8,769 nt of DNA from Thermococcus paralvinellae (lineage in GTDB: Archaea; Methanobacteriota_B; Thermococci; Thermococcales; Thermococcaceae), in assembly GCA_015662175.1 (NCBI GenBank), contig DQUR01000009.1:1-8769 (forward strand), written 5' to 3'. Each line of letters begins with the position of its first letter. Positions within the stretch are counted from its first letter, which is position 1. Under the pieces are notes generated by a model. The model saw nothing but the letters and a program-made list of their open reading frames with translations, had not been told where the DNA came from and made no database searches. Below are positions 1 through 5,765 of this stretch, one piece after another. The translations under genes were made by a program, and so were the position numbers.

Positions 1-196
1 AGATACCCTCCTTAAGGGAAAGGGCGATTAAAAACATGGTATAAATTACAAAGGTACAGGGATTTATGGAGTCAGATACGGCCAGCGAAATCAATGGAAA
101 TATCATGGATTGCAGATGGACCAGTGAAAGCACCACAACCGTGAGCCCAAATGACAAAGAGATAATCAGGAGCAGAACTTTGATCTCATCCCTCAC
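1..196 (-). CDS. ccdA: CcdA/DsbD-type membrane thiol-disulfide transporter, N-terminal part (cut by window edge)
   Basis: Only the first 65 codons are present; the gene continues beyond position 1. Reading the minus strand from a GTG at 196 gives a hydrophobic first membrane segment (about residues 5-28). A second hydrophobic stretch follows, containing SLAVSDSINPCTF, with Cys47 next to a proline. A membrane segment with a conserved 'D-S-x-N-P-C' is characteristic of the CcdA/DsbD transmembrane family, which moves reducing equivalents from cytoplasmic thioredoxin across the membrane. The GTG start is chosen because GGTGAG (206-201) lies four bases upstream and the frame is open from there. 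The gene overlaps the end of the upstream thioredoxin-fold gene by 11 bases, so the two are translationally coupled and probably partners. The family call rests on one motif region, and the second family cysteine lies outside the window. Confidence 0.75.
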   Translation of the reverse strand, partial: MRDEIKVLLLIISLSFGLTVVVLSLVHLQSMIFPLISLAVSDSINPCTFVIYTMFLIALSLKEGI

Positions 197-743
197 TGGC
201 CTCACCGCTGGTAAAGATGTTTTCAAGCTTCTTAATGATTTCCGTTTGATTTGAGGGGATTACGTATGTTTTGTCTGAGATGAAAACAACGCCCCCTTCC
301 TCAAGTGCAACGCTCACTATCCGAGGAACATTTTTGGCTGGGTCAGGTATCCCCCCCTCAACGATGGCTACTATGTGATTGTCGTAGAATATCCCTATTA
401 CAGGAACACCTGTGACTCCAAGAATGTTATACAATTCCGAGAAGAGCTGACTGTTATGCTCATTGCCCTGAAGCTCGTAGTATGTGAATTTGTCTTCCCC
501 AAAGATTTTGGGCAATAACTCTTTCATATCCCTACAGTGGGGACAGGCTGCCTGCCCAAACATGTAGAAGTGGAGTTTTGTGGTATCGATTTGAGACGTT
601 GAGGTATTGGTTTGCTGATGGGAGGCACTTGTAGTGCTCTGTTGAATGGTTGTTAAAGTATCCGATGAATCATTGGAGATGCACATACTCATGATCGTGC
701 TTAAAATGAGCATAAGCACTATTCCTACTAAGATTCTCCTCAT
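186..743 (-). CDS. Exported thioredoxin-fold (CPHC) protein, probable membrane-anchored thiol-disulfide oxidoreductase
   Basis: The protein is 185 residues. It has a short basic N-terminus and a hydrophobic signal or anchor segment (about 4-20). Cys21 follows as a possible lipid-attachment residue, although Met at -1 makes a poor lipobox. A Ser/Thr/Gln-rich linker (about 24-54), typical of archaeal surface proteins, leads into a thioredoxin-fold domain (about 56-180). The active site is C67-P-H-C70, the dipeptide seen in DsbA-like proteins, and the cis-proline is Pro114 in GVTGVPV. It should act outside the cytoplasmic membrane and exchange electrons with the overlapping downstream CcdA-type protein. 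Together they resemble DsbD split into two polypeptides. AAGGTGA lies five bases before the ATG. Whether it reduces or oxidises substrates cannot be told from the sequence; the CcdA partner favours reduction. Confidence 0.85.
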   Translation of the reverse strand: MRRILVGIVLMLILSTIMSMCISNDSSDTLTTIQQSTTSASHQQTNTSTSQIDTTKLHFYMFGQAACPHCRDMKELLPKIFGEDKFTYYELQGNEHNSQLFSELYNILGVTGVPVIGIFYDNHIVAIVEGGIPDPAKNVPRIVSVALEEGGVVFISDKTYVIPSNQTEIIKKLENIFTSGEASEG

Positions 744-873
744 TTAATTCACCTTATCACACAGTTCAGCGATGATAATTTAAGTATTTTGATGTTTGCA
801 TATAAGAACTCATAAATGCCCCTTACAAAAATCATTAAATAGTCGGAAAACCTTAGAGAGGCTTGGTGATAGG
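744..873. promoter_or_regulatory. Divergent promoter region between the thioredoxin-fold gene and the CBS-antiporter pair
   Basis: This 130-base AT-rich spacer separates two genes that point away from each other. For the plus-strand pair the best TATA-like elements are CATATAAG (799-806), which would place transcription start near 828-830, and TTAAATAG (835-842), which would give a very short leader. For the minus-strand gene, CTTAAATTA on the minus strand (about 784-776) is a plausible TATA box. No convincing operator palindrome was seen. Confidence 0.45.
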
Positions 874-1398
874 ATGAGCGAAATTGAAAGAGCCCTTCAG
901 ACATTTCACTCATTCAAAATCAGGCAGGTAATGCCGCCATTGGCTTCAATGCCAGTTGTAACGGTGGATTCATCAGTCATTGATGTGTTGAAACTACTCA
1001 AAACAAGACATCATGTATGGGTTGTAAACAATAGAGTGGACATGAAGCTTGAGGGAGTGGTTAGGTATCTAAACATAATAGACGTACTTCTACCGCCCAA
1101 CATTCATAAGGCCAGGTTCGGAAATATAAGCCATCTCTTCAAATCAATCCTTGGAGGAGCGGACAGAGCAGAGCATGTAATGGAACGTAACGTTCTCACG
1201 ATCAATGAGGATGCAACAGTCCTTGATGCTCTGGCAAAGATGAAAAAATATAAGGTGCCCTTACTGGCAATAGTTGACCAAAAGGGAAGACTCGTAGGGG
1301 AAATAAGTCTTAGAATACTTGTAAATGAGTTTATAAGGCTGATGCGCATAGGTGGTGCCCGATGGAGCCAGAGTGGATACTCTTCACACTCGGAGTAG
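874..1398 (+). CDS. Two-CBS-domain protein, likely regulatory partner of the adjacent antiporter
   Basis: The protein is 174 residues from the ATG at 874, chosen because GGTG (865-868) lies five bases upstream and because the upstream extension is low in hydrophobic structure and unlike a CBS domain. CBS1 spans about residues 15-74 (VMPPLASMPVVTVDSSVIDVL onward). CBS2 spans about 100-156 (HVMERNVLTINEDATVLDAL, then KYKVPLLAIVDQKGRLVGEIS). Paired CBS domains usually bind adenine nucleotides and control transporters, channels or enzymes. The last 14 or so residues (SQSGYSSHSE end) are encoded by DNA that also encodes the start of the antiporter in another frame, so the tail is probably unconserved. 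The overlap with the antiporter is 37 bases, which suggests translational coupling and a regulatory link to ion transport. The bound ligand cannot be predicted. Confidence 0.85.
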   Translation: MSEIERALQTFHSFKIRQVMPPLASMPVVTVDSSVIDVLKLLKTRHHVWVVNNRVDMKLEGVVRYLNIIDVLLPPNIHKARFGNISHLFKSILGGADRAEHVMERNVLTINEDATVLDALAKMKKYKVPLLAIVDQKGRLVGEISLRILVNEFIRLMRIGGARWSQSGYSSHSE

Positions 1399-2617
1399 CA
1401 CTGATTGCAGGGAAGATTGGCGACAATATAATGGAGCGTTTTGAGTTTCCCGGTGTTCTGGGAGAAATTTTAATGGGCATGATTTTGGGAAATCTCATCT
1501 ATTTTGGGGTTGTAAACCCTGAATACCTAACACTTCATTCAAATGAAACTTTTGAGTTTCTAGCAAAGTTAGGAATAATTTTCCTCCTCTTCTTGGGAGG
1601 TCTTGACACAGATATCGAGATGCTGAAGAGGACAGGAAAAGTTGCTACAGTCTCCACCCTTATGGCGTGTTTATCCCCCTAATAATGGGTTATTTTGGCC
1701 TTAAAATGATGGGATACCCGTCAAGGGAAGCCTTCGCTGGCGGTGTCCTGCTCACCGCAACAAGCATTGGAATCACGGTTAGGGTTATGATGGACTTAGG
1801 CGTTTTAAGGAGTGAAGTGGGAGCAGCTTCACTGAGTGCGAGTGTTATGGACGACTTTCTCGGCATAGCACTGATAATCTTTGCGGTCGGAACTGGAAGT
1901 ATTTTGGGACTAATTGGAAAGATGGTGGCGTTTTTTATAATTACCGGGGTTTTAGCATGGTATTCCATTGATAAATACATACGCTTTTCTGAGCGGCTCC
2001 ATGTAGAAAAAGGCGTTTTAGCCATGATTTTAGCGTTAATGTTCCTCTTTTCAGCTCTTGCGGAAAGATGGTTTGCCGCTGCGATTGAAGGTGCATTCAT
2101 GGCAGGCCTTGTTCTATCAAAGCTTCCCGAGGGAAGGAAAGTTGCAGAGGACGTCAAAGCCATAGGATATGGCTTTTTAATCCCGGTATTCTTCGTACAC
2201 ACTGGAGCAATGCTAAATTTGAAGGTGTTTGGGAGCAGGGATGCGCTGGTTTTGGCAGCGGTTCTTACGAGCATAGCAATTATAGGGAAGGTTGTGGGGA
2301 GGGGAATCGGAGCAATGATCATGGGCTGGGACTTCAAAAAGTCCCTGCAAATGGGGATAGGTTCGATTCCAAGAACTGAAGTGGCCCTCGTGGATTTGAT
2401 GGTTGCAATCCATGGAGGTGCAATACCCCCGAGTGACGCACAGAAGTTCATAGCCGCAACGCTGATTTTCATTACGGTCTCGGTTTTAATAACACCTCCT
2501 CTGCTAAAGTGGGCATTCAAGGAAGATGTTGAAAGAAGGAAAAAGGAGAAGGCAGAGATTAAGAAAGAGAAAGTCAGAGAGACTAAAAAGAAAATTGCAC
2601 GGATCAGGCAGAGCTGA
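1362..2617 (+). CDS. CPA2-family Na+(K+)/H+ antiporter, interrupted by one apparent frameshift near 1664
   Basis: As read, the gene splits into a 106-codon 5' part (1362-1682) and a 3' part in the next frame (from about 1667 to 2617). Adding one G to the GG run at 1664-1665 joins them through STLM-G-VFIPLIMGY. The result is a 418-residue protein, a normal length for the family. Corrected landmarks are the 'TATSIGITV' membrane stretch (about 131-139), the ion-binding pair Asp164-Asp165 in SVMDDFLGI, 'FFVHTGAMLNL', and the late-helix Arg338-x-Glu340 in SIPRTEVAL. There are about twelve membrane segments and a highly charged cytoplasmic tail from about residue 387. It should exchange Na+ or K+ for H+ across the cytoplasmic membrane. 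GGTGGTG (1351-1357) sits four bases before the ATG. The 3' end overlaps the convergent thioredoxin-like gene by 14 bases. If the frameshift is real, the transporter is inactive. Confidence 0.85.
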
Positions 2618-2954
2618 GTTTTTCCCTTACTTTCCTTTCAAATTCTATAAGGGAAGGAACTCCAATAAACTCAACTTTGTTGTTTATTAGAATCGCTGGA
2701 GTTGCTAAAATGTTGTGCTCCATTGCCTTCTTCCTCCCTTCCGGAGTTGCAACGCTTAGCTCTTTCACAATTACTCCCCGATATTTCCTCGCTATCTCCT
2801 GAGCCATCTGAACTGCCACCGGACAGTAAGGACAGGTTGGTGACGTTATAACCTCAATGACAACTTCTGGTTTTCTTGGTTTGACTTCAACAATTCCCAT
2901 CTTCTTCATGAGCTCAAGCATCTTTTTTCTCCTAATCATCTCAAGCTCATCCAT
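2604..2954 (-). CDS. Cytoplasmic glutaredoxin/thioredoxin-like protein (CPYC)
   Basis: The protein is 116 residues with no signal peptide. After a charged, probably helical N-terminal extension (1-30, RRKKMLELMKK), a compact thioredoxin fold begins with VVIEVITSPTCPYC. The active site is C41-P-Y-C44, the classic glutaredoxin dipeptide, and the cis-proline is Pro86 in LATPAILI. It is likely a protein-disulfide or persulfide reductase in the cytoplasm. It lies 57 bases downstream of the sulfur/Fe-S operon on the same strand, so a role in reducing persulfides for that operon is possible but inferred. GGTGG lies four bases before the ATG, and TTTTTAAAC (2992-2984, minus strand) is a likely TATA box giving a very short leader. 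Its 3' end overlaps the antiporter gene tail to tail. Confidence 0.85.
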   Translation of the reverse strand: MDELEMIRRKKMLELMKKMGIVEVKPRKPEVVIEVITSPTCPYCPVAVQMAQEIARKYRGVIVKELSVATPEGRKKAMEHNILATPAILINNKVEFIGVPSLIEFERKVREKLSSA

Positions 2955-2975
2955 GCTCCCACCGAGAAGAGCTTG

Positions 2976-3011
2976 GAAAAAGAGTTTAAAAAGAAATCGT
3001 TGAAGAAAATT
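2976..3011 (-). promoter_or_regulatory. T-rich spacer: promoter of the CPYC gene and possible terminator of the sulfur operon
   Basis: Read on the minus strand, this spacer holds several T tracts just after the IscU stop codon, which is how archaeal terminators usually look. It also holds the TATA-like TTTTTAAAC about 25 bases before the expected start of the CPYC transcript. Whether it terminates, initiates, or allows read-through is not decidable from sequence. Confidence 0.4.
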
Positions 3012-3662
3012 TTATGATTCTACAAATTCGATTTCTAAATCAACATCAAGACCTTCAAAAGCTTCCCTTATTTGCTCTTCAAAAGCCTCAGCCTCTAGAC
3101 TGTCCTTTGGGATGTTGAGCATTATTTTAACTTTTTTGCCTTCAATCTTGCATCCCCTGTATTTATCTCCCTTGAGAACGCTCTCTCCGGTAAGTGGGTC
3201 AATGACTGCCGCGAGAATCAGCTTAACAAACTTTTCGTCAATTTTTCTCCTTCCCTGGATAACATCCCACTTTGCCAGGGCCTGTTTGAGCCCTTCAGCC
3301 GCTAAAACAGCGCAGTGATATTTAATCTGCGGCAACCCCCCAAGCTCTTCCACAATGTCCCTGAATTTGATCTTCTTTGCTTCCTCCACGGTCTTTCCTT
3401 TTATCATTTCCGTGAGCACTGAGGCGGTTGCAATATTTGCAGCACAGCCATAGCTCCTGAACTTGGCATCAGTGATTCTGTCATTCTCAATTTTCAGATA
3501 GAGCTTTATCATGTCTCCACATGCCGGACTTCCAGCCTTTGCCGTAACGCTTGGGTTTTCCATCTCTCCAACATTTTTCGGATGAAGAAAGTACTGTAAG
3601 ACCTTTCTTGAATAACCTATCCTTTTTTTCTCATCCCACCTTCTGGCATCAAACCTCTCCAT
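3012..3662 (-). CDS. iscU: IscU/NifU-type Fe-S scaffold fused to a C-terminal MIP18/DUF59-like domain
   Basis: The protein is 216 residues, longer than a plain IscU (about 125-150). Residues about 15-130 form the scaffold domain with the three cluster ligands in standard settings: Cys48 in SPACGD (with Asp50), Cys73 in SYGCAAN, and Cys117 in KYHCAVLAAEGLKQAL. The HscA-contact motif LPPVK of bacteria is LPQIK (110-114) here. Residues about 144-216 (VIDPLTGES, then KVKIMLNIP, AFEEQIREAF, ending DLEIEFVES) match the MIP18/DUF59 pattern found in late Fe-S assembly factors. However, the usual cysteine in the central 'T-P-x-C-P' is absent, and Cys171 is the only cysteine in that half. The start directly abuts the TusA stop, with GGTGAG four bases upstream inside the TusA gene. 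It would assemble and perhaps hand on Fe-S clusters. The scaffold call is firm; the C-terminal call is from pattern only. Confidence 0.88.
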   Translation of the reverse strand: MERFDARRWDEKKRIGYSRKVLQYFLHPKNVGEMENPSVTAKAGSPACGDMIKLYLKIENDRITDAKFRSYGCAANIATASVLTEMIKGKTVEEAKKIKFRDIVEELGGLPQIKYHCAVLAAEGLKQALAKWDVIQGRRKIDEKFVKLILAAVIDPLTGESVLKGDKYRGCKIEGKKVKIMLNIPKDSLEAEAFEEQIREAFEGLDVDLEIEFVES

Positions 3663-3884
3663 TTATCTCACCTTCCTCACGACGATTCTCCAGATGCCAT
3701 TTTTCTCATCAATTTCAAGGATTTCCTGCCCGGTTTCATCTGCTGCCAGTGCTATCTCTCCCTTACTCAGCTCATGAGTGCCAACGATCTCAATTATCTC
3801 CCCAACTTTGGCCTTTCTTAAAGCCTTTCTGAATTCATTGAGCGGGATTGGACACTCCTTTCCTATTACGTCAATCCTTATCAT
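3663..3884 (-). CDS. tusA: TusA/SirA-family sulfur-carrier protein
   Basis: The protein is 73 residues, the full length of the family. The diagnostic CPxP motif is Cys11-P-I-Pro14 in DVIGKECPIPLNEFRKAL, followed by the usual two-helix, beta-sheet pattern. Cys11 would hold a persulfide. TusA proteins receive sulfur from cysteine desulfurases or other donors and pass it on for tRNA thiolation, molybdopterin or sulfur metabolism. Here the ATG overlaps the stop of the IscS-like gene by four bases (ATGA) and the stop abuts the IscU start, so all three proteins are made in step. GGTGGT lies five bases before the ATG, within the upstream gene. With a degenerate desulfurase next to it, TusA may be the sulfur donor to the scaffold rather than only a recipient; that is inference. 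Confidence 0.9.
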   Translation of the reverse strand: MIRIDVIGKECPIPLNEFRKALRKAKVGEIIEIVGTHELSKGEIALAADETGQEILEIDEKNGIWRIVVRKVR

Positions 3885-5029
3885 TTCTTACCACCGTAGA
3901 TGCTTATCTCTCTCAGCTTTTCAACTACATTTCTTATGATTTCATACGCCTTTACTATTTCATCCTCAGTTGTCCATTTGCTCAGGCTCAGCCTCACTGA
4001 ACCGTGGGCATCTTCAAATGACCCTCCAATGGCCCTAATTACATGGCTCGGCAGGAGTTCCTGAGAATAGCATGCAGAGCCAGTGGAAAACACCAACCCC
4101 CTCAAATCACAGTGGAGTAAAATGCTTTCTCCCTCAACGTAAGCGAATGAAACGTTTACGTTATCGGGCAATCTTTTATCTCCTCTTGGACCGTTGAGCT
4201 TTGTATCAGGAATGCTTAAGAGCAAATCAATTAGCTTATCCCTTAGCCTTGCCATTCTCTTGGAATCATCATAGTTTATTAACTCTACAGCTTTTCCAAA
4301 GCCGGCTATTGCTGGAACATTTATCATCCCGGGTCTTATCCCTTTCTCCCTTACATCTCCATCAAATAGAGGTTTAAGTTTAATTCCGTCCCGTATGTAT
4401 AGCGCGGCAATTCCCTTGGGGCCGTGGATTAAATGTGAGGTAATGCTCATCAGGTCAACATCAAGTTTTTTGACATCAATCTTAACCTTACCAAAAGCAT
4501 GATTTGCATCCAAGTAGAGGAGAGCATCTTTATCATGAACTATCTCATAGATCGCTTTGATGTCTTGAATGGTTCCAATTTCAAAGTTTCCCAGATGGGT
4601 GGCAAAGAGAATTGCATCTTCTAAGTTGCTCTGAAGGTCTTCAAGGTTGATAAAGCCTTCCCTATCAACGCTAACCTCATAGGTGTCGAATCCCCAATCT
4701 TTCAATCTTCTGACTGTGTTAAGGATTGCCTTTCTCTCAATCTTACTTGTCAAAACTTTTCCTTTCTCTTTGCTCCATGCAATACCCTTTATTGCCAGAT
4801 TATCAGCTTCAGTTTCATCGGAGACAAAAATTATCTCATCTGGAGAAGCGTTTATCCTCTTCGCTATCCTTTCCCTCGCTTCCTCTACCGCTTCCCTTGC
4901 TTCCTCGTCAAATATGTGCCCGAACTCACCTCCAGGTATTCCATATTTTTCCTGCAGATATTCAAGCATTACTTTAATAACCTCTGGATCGGGCTTGGTT
5001 GTGTTTGCATTATCCAGATAAATGACCAT
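3881..5029 (-). CDS. Cysteine desulfurase (IscS/NifS) homologue lacking the PLP-binding lysine; probable non-PLP assembly protein
   Basis: The protein is 382 residues from the ATG at 5029, preferred over a GTG at 5038 because GGTGG (5039-5035) ends five bases before it. Family landmarks are MVIYLDNANTT at the start, ETEADNLAIKG (about 72-82), EIGTIQDI, HGPKGIAALYIR, NVPAIAGF, the mobile-loop GSAC with Cys320, and Arg346 in SVRLSLS. The active site is altered. The lysine of SxHK that forms the PLP Schiff base is Leu200 (SHL, codon TTA). The ring-stacking histidine of TEHK is Arg99 (IERK). The glutamine of DAxQ is His177, though Asp174 is kept. The conserved Asn before EIG appears as Phe149, and Thr of RxGT is Met235. 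It is unlikely to use PLP, but Cys320 could still carry sulfur or ligate a cluster. It is the first gene of the operon and may dock the IscU fusion. A. fulgidus IscS is a precedent for the missing lysine. Confidence 0.88.
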   Translation of the reverse strand: MVIYLDNANTTKPDPEVIKVMLEYLQEKYGIPGGEFGHIFDEEAREAVEEARERIAKRINASPDEIIFVSDETEADNLAIKGIAWSKEKGKVLTSKIERKAILNTVRRLKDWGFDTYEVSVDREGFINLEDLQSNLEDAILFATHLGNFEIGTIQDIKAIYEIVHDKDALLYLDANHAFGKVKIDVKKLDVDLMSITSHLIHGPKGIAALYIRDGIKLKPLFDGDVREKGIRPGMINVPAIAGFGKAVELINYDDSKRMARLRDKLIDLLLSIPDTKLNGPRGDKRLPDNVNVSFAYVEGESILLHCDLRGLVFSTGSACYSQELLPSHVIRAIGGSFEDAHGSVRLSLSKWTTEDEIVKAYEIIRNVVEKLREISIYGGKK

Positions 5030-5038
5030 TTTCTCCAC

Positions 5039-5090
5039 CTGAGTATCACTAAATGAAGATCATTTTTAAGTATTGCTGGACAGAGTTGTA
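5039..5090 (-). promoter_or_regulatory. Promoter of the sulfur/Fe-S operon with a small inverted repeat
   Basis: On the minus strand, CTTAAAAATG (5070-5061) is a good archaeal TATA box; transcription would begin near 5041, leaving a leader of about a dozen bases. A perfect 6-3-6 inverted repeat, AAATGA-AGA-TCATTT (5051-5065), overlaps the box and the stretch between it and the start. That is where an archaeal repressor would sit. Confidence 0.5.
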
Positions 5091-5093
5091 TAT

Positions 5094-5483
5094 TTATCCA
5101 AATAGATCTATGCATACCTTGCATTCTGCTGGATTTAGCTCAGGATCAATTTTTTTATGGAGAGAACAAAGATAGCCCTTTCCAAGCATTTTTAATGCAA
5201 TTTTAACAAGTTCTGCGTGTATTTTGTATTCAGTTGGTCTCTCTCTACTTATTTCTTCTGCAAGCTTTCTAAGATCTGTATCAATATCTGGAAATTTTGA
5301 AACTTCTATGAGTGCACCTCTGTTCATTTGCAAATACCTTGAAACAGCGGATTGGGTGATATGAAGAAGTTCAGCAACTTGAGTTTGAGTTAAGTTATGC
5401 TCCTTGTAGAGAATCTCAACCAATCGCCTCCTTAATGATGGATAAGCATATTTGGCCGCAACTTCAAAGGCATTTATTTTCAT
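5094..5483 (-). CDS. HTH transcriptional regulator with C-terminal CxxH...CxxC cluster
   Basis: The protein is 129 residues from the ATG at 5483. The N-terminal half carries a helix-turn-helix (about residues 18-52) with the clear recognition pattern LTQTQVAELLHITQSAVSRYL. A charged middle region leads to a C-terminal cluster C106-x2-H109...C121-x2-C124, a plausible zinc or Fe-S site. The layout resembles archaeal predicted HTH regulators of the COG2522 type. The ATG is chosen because the TATA box CTTATATATTC (5514-5504) would start transcription at about 5484, giving a leaderless message; upstream codons cross promoter elements. It sits between the sulfur operon (64-base gap, same strand) and hcp (divergent), so it is a natural candidate regulator of both and of itself. 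The metal ligand role and targets are inferred. Confidence 0.85.
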   Translation of the reverse strand: MKINAFEVAAKYAYPSLRRRLVEILYKEHNLTQTQVAELLHITQSAVSRYLQMNRGALIEVSKFPDIDTDLRKLAEEISRERPTEYKIHAELVKIALKMLGKGYLCSLHKKIDPELNPAECKVCIDLFG

Positions 5484-5493
5484 GATTCCTAAT

Positions 5494-5507
5494 ATGACAT
5501 GTGGAAT
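5494..5507. promoter_or_regulatory. Degenerate third copy of the ATGACA-n2-TGTCAT motif
   Basis: ATGACA-TG-TGGAAT has a perfect left arm and matches the right arm at four of six positions. It lies between the regulator's TATA box and its start codon, where binding would block transcription. It is the weakest of the three copies. Confidence 0.35.
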
Positions 5508-5527
5508 ATATAAGGATTTTTTAATAT

Positions 5528-5551
5528 TTATTCTACAAGATTGTAGAATAA
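5528..5551. promoter_or_regulatory. Perfect 11-2-11 inverted repeat, likely operator
   Basis: The left arm TTATTCTACAA is followed by GA and the exact reverse complement of the arm. The palindrome ends 13 bases upstream of the regulator's TATA box (with the BRE between), the usual place for an archaeal activator or an autoregulatory site. It is the longest perfect palindrome seen in the window. The binding protein is unknown; the adjacent HTH regulator is the nearest candidate. Confidence 0.65.
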
Positions 5552-5592
5552 TTTTTTTATATACTTCCAAAAACTTGGATCCTAATATTTTT

Positions 5593-5606
5593 ATGACACT
5601 TGTCAT
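5593..5606. promoter_or_regulatory. Inverted repeat ATGACA-CT-TGTCAT, likely operator copy 1
   Basis: This is a perfect 6-2-6 palindrome. Its reverse complement recurs exactly at 5795-5808, 202 bases away. Two identical palindromic 14-mers in one intergenic region suggest paired binding sites for a dimeric regulator, possibly with looping. Confidence 0.6.
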
Positions 5607-5738
5607 GCAATATTTATAATACTTATAATATGTATCACATTTCTTTATACATTGCTCAATTTATTGGATATTTAGCTACAAATTTACATTGAAATTGACA
5701 TATTATGTTAGAACTTTATATCTAATTCTTTTCTTTTA

Positions 5739-5750
5739 GGTTAAATAACC
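5739..5750. promoter_or_regulatory. Inverted repeat GGTTA-AA-TAACC overlapping an hcp promoter element
   Basis: This perfect 5-2-5 palindrome coincides with one candidate TATA box (GTTAAATAA) of hcp, or with the start site set by the other candidate. It may be an operator or a chance AT-rich palindrome. Confidence 0.35.
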
Positions 5751-5765
5751 AAAAAGTTTTTGTGA

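Noticed and set aside
66..254. Plus-strand 62-codon open frame at the left end
   Set aside because: It lies antisense to the CcdA-type gene and the end of the CPHC gene, has no good ribosome binding site and resembles no family.
796..873. Upstream TTG start extending the CBS protein by 26 residues
   Set aside because: The extension covers promoter elements, and a good Shine-Dalgarno precedes the ATG at 874.
1690..2520. 276-codon minus-strand open frame
   Set aside because: It is antisense to the antiporter, whose family motifs are clear. The length reflects codon bias on the other strand.
5030..5038. GTG start at 5038 for the IscS homologue
   Set aside because: The GTG is part of the GGTGG Shine-Dalgarno that serves the ATG at 5029, and homologues typically begin at xIYLDNA.
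5484..5606. Longer N-terminus for the HTH regulator, starting at 5606
   Set aside because: It would run across the TATA box and the large palindrome. Its first codons are simply the ATGACA palindrome.
5705..5713. GTTAGAAC as a SurR-type site
   Set aside because: SurR sites are GTT-n3-AAC; here the spacer is two bases and there is no second half.
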